This document shows, piece by piece, positions 15,233 to 21,386 of a stretch of 21,386 nt of DNA; position 1 is the first letter of the stretch; every line of letters begins with the position of its first letter. The notes under the pieces were generated by a model. That model saw only the letters and a list, made by a program, of their open reading frames with translations, was not told the DNA's origin and searched no databases. The translations under genes and the position numbers were made by a program. The stretch covers positions 1 through 21,386 of the forward strand of contig JBJKQL010000049.1 in NCBI GenBank assembly GCA_046705265.1. Reading direction: 5' to 3'. The stretch comes from JAJYTL01 sp046705265 (lineage in GTDB: Bacteria; Pseudomonadota; Alphaproteobacteria; Ferrovibrionales; Ferrovibrionaceae).

Positions 15233-17100
15233 TGGCTTACCAAACGATCGTCGAAGACGGCATCGATATCCTGGTCGTCGGTGCAGGCCTTGGCGGGACC
15301 GGTGCCGCTTGGGAGGCCAGATTCTGGGGCCAGAACAAGAAGATTGTCATTGCCGAAAAGGCCAATATCGATCGCTCAGGTGCCGTCGCCCAGGGCCTCT
15401 ACGCCATCAACTGCTACATGGGGACCCGTTGGGGCGAAAATAACCCCGAGGACCATGTCCGCTATGCTCGCATCGACCTGATGGGGCTGGTGCGGGAAGA
15501 CCTGCTGTTTGATATGGCCCGTCACGTTGACTCCACGGTGCACCAGTTCGAAGAGTGGGGCCTGCCCATCATGAAGGATCCCCAAACGGGGCGTTATCTG
15601 CGTGAAGGGCGATGGCAGATCATGATTCACGGCGAGTCCTACAAGCCGATCGTGGCCGAGGCCGCCAAGAAATCCGCGGACAAGGTCTTCAACCGCATCT
15701 GCGTCACCCACCTGCTGATGGACGACGGCAAGGAAAACCGGATTGCCGGTGCCGTCGGCTTTAACGTCCGCACAGGCAACTATCACGTCTTCAAGTCAAA
15801 GACCGTGATCTGCGGCGCGGGAGGTGCCTCCAACATCTTCAAGCCACGTTCAGTGGGCGAAGGTTCTGGCCGCACCTGGTATGCGCCCTGGTCGTCTGCG
15901 TCTGCGTATGGACTCATGATCAACGCCGGCGCCAAGATGACGCAGATGGAAAACCGCATCGTGCTGGCGCGTTTCAAGGACGGTTATGGCCCGGTCGGCG
16001 CCTACTTCCTGCACCTGAAGACCTATACGCAGAATGGTCTGGGCGAAGAATATGAATCCAAATGGTTCCCCGAACTCCAGAAAATGGTCGGCAAGGAATA
16101 CCTGGATCCAGAAGCTTCGCACTTAACCCATCGGCCAATCCCGACCTGTTTACGGAACCATGCCTTGATCAGTGAAGTGAATGCCGGCCGCGGCCCCATT
16201 CACATGGTGACCATGCGCGCCTTCCAGGATCCTCATCTGGAAGAGGTCGGTTGGGAAAACTTCCTCGGTATGACCGTCGGCCAGGCGGTCTTGTGGGCCG
16301 CCACCGATGTGGACCCCAAGAATGAGAATCCCGAGCTGACCACGTCCGAGCCCTACGTGATGGGTTCCCACGCGACCTGCTCAGGCGCCTGGTGCTCGGG
16401 TCCCGAGGACGTTTCCCCGCCCGAGTATTTCTGGGGCTACAATCGCATGACGTCGATTGAAGGTCTGTTCGGCGCCGGTGACGCCGTCGGCGGCACGCCG
16501 CACGCGTTCTCATCCGGCTCCTTCACCGAAGGCCGTCTCGCGGCTAAGGCCGCCTGCAAATACATCGACGACGGGAAGGCCGAGGGCATCGTCGTCTCCG
16601 AAGAGCAGATCGCCCGCCGCAAGAGAGAGATCTACAAGCCGCTGGAGCACTACAAGGTCTACCGCAATGCGATCGTGGCAGGCGACGTCAACCCGCACTA
16701 CATCAATCCCAAGCAGGGCCTGGACCGTCTGCAGAAGCTGATGGACGAGTATTGCGGCGGGGTGACCGTCAACTACATGACCAACGAGAAGCTTCTGAAT
16801 ATAGCGCTCAAGAAACTCAAAATCATGGAAGAGGATCTTGAGAGCCTGGCGGCGAAGGATACTCACGAGTTGCTGCGTGCGTGGGAGTTGAAGCACCGTC
16901 ATCGTGCGGCGGAGTGCGTGACGCAGCATACTTTGTTCCGTAAGGAAACCCGTTGGCCGGGCTATTACTACCGGGGTGATGCCATGAAGGTGGACGACGA
17001 AAACTGGCACGTGCTGACCGTTTCGCGCCGCGATCCGAAAACCGGTGAATACACCATGGAGAAGGCGCCCTGCTATCACCTGGTCGGTGAAGACGCTTAG
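15232..17100 (+). CDS. aprA: Adenylylsulfate reductase, alpha (FAD) subunit
   Basis: This 622-aa flavoprotein is the catalytic subunit of dissimilatory APS reductase, of the fumarate-reductase/succinate-dehydrogenase flavoprotein fold. The FAD-binding GAGLGGTG begins at residue 17, followed by a typical EKANIDRSGAVAQGL segment. The conserved substrate-site stretches NRIVLARFKDGYGPVGAY, RPIPTCLRNHALISEVNAGR and GAGDAVGGTPHAFSSGSF are all intact. Length agrees with the family. In sulfur oxidisers AprBA combines sulfite with AMP to form APS and releases two electrons, here probably through AprM. The gene is third in aprM-aprB-aprA. No sat gene (ATP sulfurylase), which converts APS to sulfate and ATP, is within the window. 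The operon is divergent from a LysR-type regulator. There is no sign of frameshift or truncation. Confidence 0.97.
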   Translation: MAYQTIVEDGIDILVVGAGLGGTGAAWEARFWGQNKKIVIAEKANIDRSGAVAQGLYAINCYMGTRWGENNPEDHVRYARIDLMGLVREDLLFDMARHVDSTVHQFEEWGLPIMKDPQTGRYLREGRWQIMIHGESYKPIVAEAAKKSADKVFNRICVTHLLMDDGKENRIAGAVGFNVRTGNYHVFKSKTVICGAGGASNIFKPRSVGEGSGRTWYAPWSSASAYGLMINAGAKMTQMENRIVLARFKDGYGPVGAYFLHLKTYTQNGLGEEYESKWFPELQKMVGKEYLDPEASHLTHRPIPTCLRNHALISEVNAGRGPIHMVTMRAFQDPHLEEVGWENFLGMTVGQAVLWAATDVDPKNENPELTTSEPYVMGSHATCSGAWCSGPEDVSPPEYFWGYNRMTSIEGLFGAGDAVGGTPHAFSSGSFTEGRLAAKAACKYIDDGKAEGIVVSEEQIARRKREIYKPLEHYKVYRNAIVAGDVNPHYINPKQGLDRLQKLMDEYCGGVTVNYMTNEKLLNIALKKLKIMEEDLESLAAKDTHELLRAWELKHRHRAAECVTQHTLFRKETRWPGYYYRGDAMKVDDENWHVLTVSRRDPKTGEYTMEKAPCYHLVGEDA

Positions 17101-17141
17101 CAATAGCCCCAGAAGTTCGCGTGAAACGTCTGCATGGGCGC

Positions 17142-17173
17142 AAGAGAGTCAACATGTCGGGTGTTGGTCTCTT
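17142..17173 (+). other. Imperfect hairpin between aprA and the following gene
   Basis: AAGAGA at 17142-17147 pairs with TCTCTT at 17168-17173, and CAAC at 17150-17153 pairs with GTTG at 17163-17166, across a small internal loop. A short TTTA follows. It could be a partial terminator or processing site that lowers expression of the downstream genes relative to aprMBA. This is sequence inspection only. Confidence 0.35.
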
Positions 17174-17193
17174 TAGGTCACAGAGAGCCGTGC

Positions 17194-17544
17194 GTGAACA
17201 TTATTGAAAAGACCGATGAGGAGATAAAGGCCATCGCCGATCTTCTATGGCGCGACCTCGTGAAAAACTCCAACGAAGGCAAGTACGGAGAGTTCGTCAA
17301 GAATTTCTCTGCTTCCCTGGCGCTTGCCATGGATCAAGTTGAGGCCGGCCGCCAGTTTGCGAACAGCGATCTGGCCAGAAATTTGTCTGAAGACGCCGAT
17401 TATCTCGGCACTATCCGCCGGGGCGAGCACGTGACGGTTCTTTACCGGCAGCGCAGCACCAAGAAGGCGGGCGAATGGCTCGGCCGGCTTGTCCTCGGTT
17501 ACGAAGACGGAAAGATCAGGATTTTCGGCGCGTCCATCTTCTGA
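17194..17544 (+). CDS. 116-aa conserved-looking unknown protein downstream of aprA
   Basis: I do not recognise this protein with confidence. It begins VNIIEKTDEEIKAIADLLWR, is helical and charged in its first half, and ends in alternating beta-like segments (HVTVLYRQRS, LGRLVLGYEDGKIRIFGASIF). That pattern resembles small NTF2-like alpha+beta folds, but this is only a guess. There is no signal peptide, membrane helix or cysteine motif. The GTG at 17194 was preferred because the upstream in-frame ATG at 17134 has no ribosome binding site and would span the hairpin at 17142-17173. The gene lies 93 bases behind aprA and 20 bases before the SlyD-like gene on the same strand, suggesting a role in assembling or supporting the Apr complex. 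Confidence 0.7.
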   Translation: MNIIEKTDEEIKAIADLLWRDLVKNSNEGKYGEFVKNFSASLALAMDQVEAGRQFANSDLARNLSEDADYLGTIRRGEHVTVLYRQRSTKKAGEWLGRLVLGYEDGKIRIFGASIF

Positions 17545-17564
17545 GCACGTCATTCGGATTCGAC

Positions 17565-18074
17565 ATGAGTGAACCCATCCAGGACGGCAAGTTTGTGGAG
17601 CTCACCTACAAGGTGATCGACAAGAGGTCGGGCCACGTCCTCACCATGGTGGAATTTCCGCTGGGCTATGTTCATGGCCACAATGAAATTCTCGCCCCTT
17701 CCGTCCACATGCAGTTGGAGGGCAAGTCCACTGGCGACGTCATCGAGGTGCCGATCGACGGAAATGAGATTTTTGGCGTCAGAGACGAGTCACTGGTCTT
17801 TACTGATAACATTGAGAACGTTCCCGAGGAGTACCGGCAGGTCGGCACCTCCATCCTTATGGAAAACGACAGGGGCGAGACCCGCAGCTTCCTCGTAACG
17901 CGGATGGACGACGAGACACTGACCGTCGACGGCAACAATCCGCTTTGCGGCAGGGAGGTCGTTTTCACGCTCGAAATACTGACGGTGCGTGACGCGACCG
18001 ACGAAGAGATAAAGGCAGGCGGCGCAATCGGCGCGGGGGCGGATGTCGACCCGTCCCTCATCCGGCCTGTTTGA
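17565..18074 (+). CDS. SlyD-like FKBP-type peptidyl-prolyl cis-trans isomerase
   Basis: This 169-aa protein has the SlyD/FKBP layout. An FKBP half begins VELTYKVIDKRSGHVL and GYVHGHNEILAPSVHMQLEGK, an insert-in-flap region follows (about 65-125), and FKBP then resumes with the diagnostic VDGNNPLCGREVVFTLEILTVR and DATDEEI. Such proteins combine prolyl isomerase and chaperone activity in the cytoplasm, and SlyD homologues assist metalloenzyme maturation. The histidine/cysteine-rich nickel-binding tail of E. coli SlyD is absent. The canonical pocket residues are partly changed (for example APSVHM where PGLEKAL is usual), so catalysis may be weak. The ATG at 17565 lies 20 bases after the unknown gene's stop. 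Its position behind aprMBA suggests a folding helper for AprBA, which is inference. Confidence 0.85.
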   Translation: MSEPIQDGKFVELTYKVIDKRSGHVLTMVEFPLGYVHGHNEILAPSVHMQLEGKSTGDVIEVPIDGNEIFGVRDESLVFTDNIENVPEEYRQVGTSILMENDRGETRSFLVTRMDDETLTVDGNNPLCGREVVFTLEILTVRDATDEEIKAGGAIGAGADVDPSLIRPV

Positions 18075-18127
18075 GGGGCTATAGTGACTTAGCCCTGCAA
18101 TCCCGGCTTCACGGCAAAAGGTGACTT

Positions 18128-18286
18128 ATGAGCGAGCAAAAGCCAACTACCAAAGTTCCTGACGGCCATACGCGCTTCTTGACGACGCGCCAGAAAGAGC
18201 CAAATGAAAAGGGGTTCGTCGGCTACGAGACCATCTGGGAACGGTTCCAGACGGAAGCCGAATACAAGACCCCAAAACGGCCTTAG
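18128..18286 (+). CDS. 52-aa small protein closing the apr gene cluster
   Basis: This short frame encodes a 52-aa, highly charged protein starting MSEQKPTTKVPDGHTRFLTT and ending EAEYKTPKRP, with an aromatic middle (GFVGYETIWERF). AAAGGTG lies a few bases upstream of the ATG. It follows the SlyD-like gene by 53 bases on the same strand. There is no signal peptide, membrane segment or cysteine. I do not recognise a family. The clean start, ribosome binding site and cluster position argue for a real gene, perhaps a small accessory protein of the Apr complex; it is easily missed because of its size. Confidence 0.55.
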   Translation: MSEQKPTTKVPDGHTRFLTTRQKEPNEKGFVGYETIWERFQTEAEYKTPKRP

Positions 18287-18371
18287 GCGTCATACCGTAG
18301 CGTAGATGAGCCGGATCGCGCGACGCCTTTCGGATGCTGCATGCCTGGGATCTTTTCTTGCATGAGTGCAT

Positions 18372-18403
18372 GACCCTGCCGGCCGGAGCCGTCTGCAAGG
18401 GTC
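18372..18403. terminator. Weak GC-rich hairpin after the apr cluster
   Basis: GACCCT at 18372-18377 pairs with AGGGTC at 18398-18403, and adjoining GC/GC bases extend the stem across a bulge. No T-run follows. It lies between the 52-aa gene and the phosphoesterase gene and may mark the end of the apr transcript. Confidence 0.25.
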
Positions 18404-18437
18404 GTCCTGTCGGGGCCGATTGATTGAAGGAACCGCC

Positions 18438-19244
18438 ATGGTGCAACGCATACCGCCGCACGGAAGCGGCAGCATGATCGTCGCGCAGATTTCCGACACC
18501 CATATCGCGGTGGACACGCCGGACGCCGATCGCAGGGCGCTGGACCTCGCCCTCGCGGTTTCCGATATAAACACGATCGATCCTGCGGTCGATTTGATCA
18601 TCCACACCGGGGACATCGTTCACAGCGGACGGCAGGAGGAATACGCGCGTGTCGCCGCGATCCTCGCCAAGGCGCGCGCGCCGGTCTATGTCGCGGCGGG
18701 AAACAAGGATAACAGGGCGAATTTGCGCCGAGCCTTTTCCGCGCGCGGCTATCTTTCATCCGATTCCGCTTTCATCGACTACGCGATCGATGATTATCCC
18801 GTAAGACTGATTGCGCTCGATACACAAAGTTCGGACAGCAACAAGGGCGATTTTTGCGAGCAGCGGGTAGCGCGGCTGATCGGCCTGATCGATGCCGAGG
18901 ACACCAAGCCGATTGCGGTCATCACGCACCATCCGCCGTTCATGGTGACCGTGGGGCCGGACCCGCTCAACTTCAAGACGCCGGAGGCGATGGAGCAGCT
19001 GCGGCACGCCCTGCAGCATTCGGGACGGGTCGCCGCCGTCTTCAGCGGCCATGTGCACCGCGCGACGGCCGGCCGCGTCGGCGGCATTCCGGCGATGGTC
19101 GGGCCGTGCACCGCGACGAGCTTGCGCAAAGGCGATTATCCGGCCCGCATGAAGGGCCAACCGGTCTATCACCTCCACCGGTTCGATCCTGCTCTCGGGG
19201 TTGTCACCGAGACTCGCATCGCCGGAACCCCGTCCATGGCTTGA
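18438..19244 (+). CDS. CpdA-like metallophosphoesterase (class III cyclic-nucleotide phosphodiesterase type)
   Basis: This 268-aa cytoplasmic protein has the calcineurin-like phosphoesterase fold. The metal-binding motifs are Asp20-x-His22 (SDTH), Asp59 (HTGD), Asn89 and Asp91 (GNKD), His164-His165 (ITHHPP) and GHVH at 204-207. CpdA relatives hydrolyse 3',5'-cAMP, and wider relatives act on other phosphoesters; the substrate here is unproven. The usual GNHD motif reads GNKD, replacing the histidine normally credited with protonating the leaving group, so activity or specificity may differ. The ATG at 18438 follows GAAGGA at ideal spacing; an internal ATG at 18474 is less likely. The gene converges with the photolyase gene, with only 12 bases between the stop codons. 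A functional link to the apr cluster is not evident. Confidence 0.85.
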   Translation: MVQRIPPHGSGSMIVAQISDTHIAVDTPDADRRALDLALAVSDINTIDPAVDLIIHTGDIVHSGRQEEYARVAAILAKARAPVYVAAGNKDNRANLRRAFSARGYLSSDSAFIDYAIDDYPVRLIALDTQSSDSNKGDFCEQRVARLIGLIDAEDTKPIAVITHHPPFMVTVGPDPLNFKTPEAMEQLRHALQHSGRVAAVFSGHVHRATAGRVGGIPAMVGPCTATSLRKGDYPARMKGQPVYHLHRFDPALGVVTETRIAGTPSMA

Positions 19245-19256
19245 TCTTTCTCGAAG

Positions 19257-20708
19257 TCATTTCGCCTTGACCTTGCTGATCTCGCGGAAGGCGGTCAGCG
19301 CCCTCTGCCTGGCATACCCGTGATCGACGATCGGACACGGATAGGTCTTCCCCAGAGCGATGCCCGCATCCGCGAGCGCAATCGGCGGCGCCGACCAAGG
19401 AGCATGGATAAACTTGTCGGGCAATTTCGCCAATTCCGGGATCCATCGCCTGACATAACGGCCATCCGGATCGAATTTCGTGCCCTGAAGCGATGGGTTG
19501 AAAATCCGAAAATAAGGAGCGGCGTCCGCGCCGCAGCCCGCCGCCCATTGCCAGCTTGCGGCGTTGCTCGCGAGATCAGCATCGACCAGCGTATCCCAGA
19601 ACCAGTCCTCACCAAGGCGCCAGGGCTGCAACAAGTCCTTCACGAGGAACGAAGCGGCGATCATCCGGACGCGATTATGCATCCAGCCCGTGGTCCACAG
19701 CTCGCGCATGCCGGCATCCACGATCGGATAACCCGTCAATCCCTGCTGCCACGACATGAGGTCTTGGTGATTGTCGGCCCAGGAAAACCGCGCGAATTCC
19801 GGCCGAAGCGGCGCCACCGGCAAGCTCGGAAAATGGAATAGCAAATGATAGGAAAATTCGCGCCACGCGATTTCCGAAAGAAAAACCTCCGACGCCTGCG
19901 GCAGGGGATTGCCCGTTAGCGTGAAGACGCGCATCCGCGCGGCCTCGACGATCCGGTGCGGACTGATTTCGCCGAAATGGAGATGCGGGGAAAGTCGCGA
20001 GGTACCCTCGATACCAGGCAGGTCACGCTTTTCATGATAGGTCAGCAATGGTCCATCCACGAACGCGTCGAGCCTCTCCAGGGCGCCGTCTTCGCCCGGC
20101 TTCCAAGCCTTGACGAAGCCGCCCGCCCAATCGGGCTGCCTCGGGCGCAAATGCCAAGATGATAGATCATCGCTTTCAGGGAATGTTTCAGGTGCGCGAA
20201 TGGACGGCGGCGCGGGGGTCAGGGTTGCGGTCCGTTCGGCCGGATGAAGGGCGCGGCGGAACGGCGTAAAAACACGATAAGGCACGCCTTGCTTGGTCGC
20301 CATCGCCCAAGGCTCGCACAACAATGACGCGTTGTAGCTCTGGACAGCCAATCCGCGGTGGCTCAATGCCGTCTTGATCCGTGTGTCGCGTTCGACGGCG
20401 CAGGGTTCATAGCAGCGATTCCAGAAAACCGCGCTGGCTGCGGTCTCTGCGACAAGGGATTTGAGTGCGGATTCCGCCGGTCCGCGGCGAAGAACAAGAC
20501 GGTTCCCGCGGCTCTTCAGGGCCTCGGATAGACGTTCGAGCGAACCATGAAGCCACCAGCGCGAGGCGCCGCCCGGTGCCCATGCCCCGGCGTCAACGTC
20601 ATCGAGAACGAAGACCGGAACGACCGGCTCCCCAAGCGATATCGCCGCATGAAGCGCCGGATTGTCGGATAGACGCAGATCGCGCCTGAACCATAACAAA
20701 CTTGTCAA
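19257..20708 (-). CDS. phrB: Class I deoxyribodipyrimidine photolyase
   Basis: This 483-aa flavoprotein uses blue light to split cyclobutane pyrimidine dimers in DNA. The N-terminal Rossmann antenna domain (about 1-130) starts with LLWFRRDLRLSDNPALHAA. The FAD-binding helical domain (about 200-470) contains GTSRLSPHLHFGEIS, FLSEIAWREFSYH, GLTGYPIVDAGMRELWTTG, WMHNRVRM and DADLASNAASWQWAAG, all diagnostic of photolyase/cryptochrome proteins. Length is typical. The start is TTG at 20708: the conserved N-terminus begins there, and the frame has a stop 8 codons further upstream with no ATG or GTG between. No Shine-Dalgarno sequence is visible; its place is taken by a palindrome. A cryptochrome is the alternative, but the overall pattern is that of a DNA photolyase. 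Confidence 0.95.
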   Translation of the reverse strand: MTSLLWFRRDLRLSDNPALHAAISLGEPVVPVFVLDDVDAGAWAPGGASRWWLHGSLERLSEALKSRGNRLVLRRGPAESALKSLVAETAASAVFWNRCYEPCAVERDTRIKTALSHRGLAVQSYNASLLCEPWAMATKQGVPYRVFTPFRRALHPAERTATLTPAPPSIRAPETFPESDDLSSWHLRPRQPDWAGGFVKAWKPGEDGALERLDAFVDGPLLTYHEKRDLPGIEGTSRLSPHLHFGEISPHRIVEAARMRVFTLTGNPLPQASEVFLSEIAWREFSYHLLFHFPSLPVAPLRPEFARFSWADNHQDLMSWQQGLTGYPIVDAGMRELWTTGWMHNRVRMIAASFLVKDLLQPWRLGEDWFWDTLVDADLASNAASWQWAAGCGADAAPYFRIFNPSLQGTKFDPDGRYVRRWIPELAKLPDKFIHAPWSAPPIALADAGIALGKTYPCPIVDHGYARQRALTAFREISKVKAK

Positions 20709-20709
20709 G

Positions 20710-20744
20710 CCGGCGCGCCGGAATCGGCGCTACCCATGCGCCGA
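20710..20744 (-). promoter_or_regulatory. phrB: Two adjacent inverted repeats directly upstream of the photolyase start
   Basis: CCGGCGCGCCGG at 20710-20721 is a perfect 12-base palindrome one base from the TTG start. TCGGCGC at 20724-20730 and GCGCCGA at 20738-20744 form a perfect 7-bp inverted repeat with a 7-base spacer. Together they occupy the place of the ribosome binding site and leader. They could be repressor operators, or RNA hairpins that limit translation. Confidence 0.5.
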
Positions 20745-21158
20745 CCAAACCGGTCCCCTTTTGAGATCGAGGAAATTTCGGCGAGCGATTGATACGGAAC
20801 CGATTCGCTCTTCATCCAATGTTTCCCGAACGGCTTCCATGTCACAATCGAGACTATAGCCACTCCGATCTACGGTCTAACGATTGCTTGGTTTCCATAA
20901 TTCGGAACCCGAAATCACCGCTTCCCACCGCGACCCGTTTCGCGCCGTGGCTGCGATAGGCTTTCGCCCGGCCGGCCGACTTGGTGCCAGCCACCGTCGG
21001 GGATTAAGCGAGTTCATCCCCGCCACTTTCGATCATCCGAGTCTTCGACGTCTAGTCGTTCTAGCGGTAGCGCGCTGACGGTCACCCTGTCAGGGGGGCT
21101 GACCCGCTATTTCCCATTCGGAAATTAAAAGCACCCTATGCAAGGACGGCCGTTTGCG
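20745..21158. other. Gene-free stretch between the photolyase and SoxA-like genes
   Basis: I find no convincing gene or tRNA here. A compound hairpin lies at 21080-21104: GGTCA pairs with TGACC, and an inner CCCT pairs with AGGG. It begins about 55 bases beyond the stop of the SoxA-like gene and could stabilise or end that transcript, though no U-tract follows. The promoter of the photolyase gene should be near 20745-20900, but no clear boxes are visible. Confidence 0.45.
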
Positions 21159-21386
21159 CTACCGGAACTGCTTACCCATCACCGACCCCTTGGAGAGGGC
21201 GGTCAGATAAACAACCAGATCGGTCATCTGGCGGCTGTCATAAGCAGGCGGCTTGCCCTGCAGACCACCCTTTATGCAATGGACGATCTGTTGTTCCAGC
21301 GTCACGATGCGCTGTCGTCTCGGATTGAAGTGTGGAAACTGCGCGGCGGCGCCAACAAGGCTCGGGAGCGTGGCTCCGCTCGGCAA
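21159..21386 (-). CDS. C-terminal fragment of a SoxA-like c-type cytochrome (runs off the window)
   Basis: Only the last 75 residues are in the window; the frame stays open to the right edge, so the start and haem motifs are not visible. The fragment reads LVGAAAQFPHFNPRRQRIVT, then LEQQIVHCIKGGLQGKPPAY, then MTDLVVYLTALSKGS and a short tail. This resembles the C-terminus of SoxA-type cytochromes and related diheme thiosulfate-oxidising cytochromes: a 'YP.FNPR' segment, a LE.QI..C helix and a final Y(L/V)..LS(K/R)G helix. Soxs of this kind act in the periplasm on thiosulfate, which would suit the nearby apr operon. The exact family remains uncertain without the rest of the gene. Confidence 0.6.
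   Translation of the reverse strand: MPSGATLPSLVGAAAQFPHFNPRRQRIVTLEQQIVHCIKGGLQGKPPAYDSRQMTDLVVYLTALSKGSVMGKQFR

Noticed and set aside
16510..17103. Antisense 197-codon frame over the aprA 3' part
   Set aside because: Shadow of aprA; composition is explained by the codon bias of the sense gene.
20745..21158. tRNA or other known RNA gene in the right intergenic stretch
   Set aside because: No T-loop GGTTCGA-type segment, no cloverleaf and no CCA end were found on reading both strands.

Overview
The window is high-GC bacterial DNA and looks alphaproteobacterial, most likely Hyphomicrobiales (inference from codon use, protein families and FixK/FNR-type sites; no rRNA or other marker gene is present). 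The aprM-aprB-aprA operon and the start of a SoxA-like cytochrome at the right edge suggest a sulfur-oxidising lithotroph or mixotroph that takes sulfite to sulfate through adenylylsulfate (APS).

Left region (1-3830): a low-oxygen or stress block. A two-domain universal stress protein and a zinc alcohol dehydrogenase run rightward. They converge on a leftward gene for a fused aminoglycoside-phosphotransferase-like/P-loop kinase protein. A near-consensus FNR/FixK box lies upstream of each transcription unit (142-155 and 3815-3828), so the block is probably one small regulon.

Middle-left region (3918-5650): an insertion-sequence graveyard with decayed remnants of three transposases (IS110, IS630 and ISNCY/IS1202-like), all leftward and abutting. 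Next comes an unusual 500-base non-coding stretch (5651-6152) with two diverged copies of a ~165-base element. Both copies keep a palindrome and a GCAA-tetraloop hairpin, and the second sits directly upstream of a membrane-anchored c-type cytochrome gene (6153-6674). Behind that gene are an 11-bp inverted repeat and a truncated, diverged second copy of the kinase-fusion gene's 5' part (6835-7205). A 107-aa orphan protein with a strong ribosome binding site follows.

Centre (8548-12368): a leftward two-gene signalling operon. It encodes a membrane hybrid histidine kinase (extracytoplasmic sensor, HAMP, PAS, HisKA, HATPase, REC) and a REC-EAL response regulator with a complete c-di-GMP phosphodiesterase active site.

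Right region (12849-19244): a LysR-type regulator is divergent from aprMBA, with an ATCGAT-TTT-ATCGAT palindrome between them. AprA/AprB oxidise sulfite plus AMP to APS, and AprM is the probable membrane electron outlet. Three further same-strand genes follow aprA: a 116-aa unknown protein, a SlyD-like FKBP prolyl isomerase and a 52-aa unknown protein. They may be accessory to the Apr complex. No ATP sulfurylase gene (sat) is in the window. A CpdA-like metallophosphoesterase with an altered GNHD motif comes next, convergent with a class I photolyase gene. That gene starts at TTG behind two adjacent perfect inverted repeats. The C-terminal part of a SoxA-like cytochrome leaves the window at the right edge.

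No tRNA, rRNA or CRISPR array was seen.
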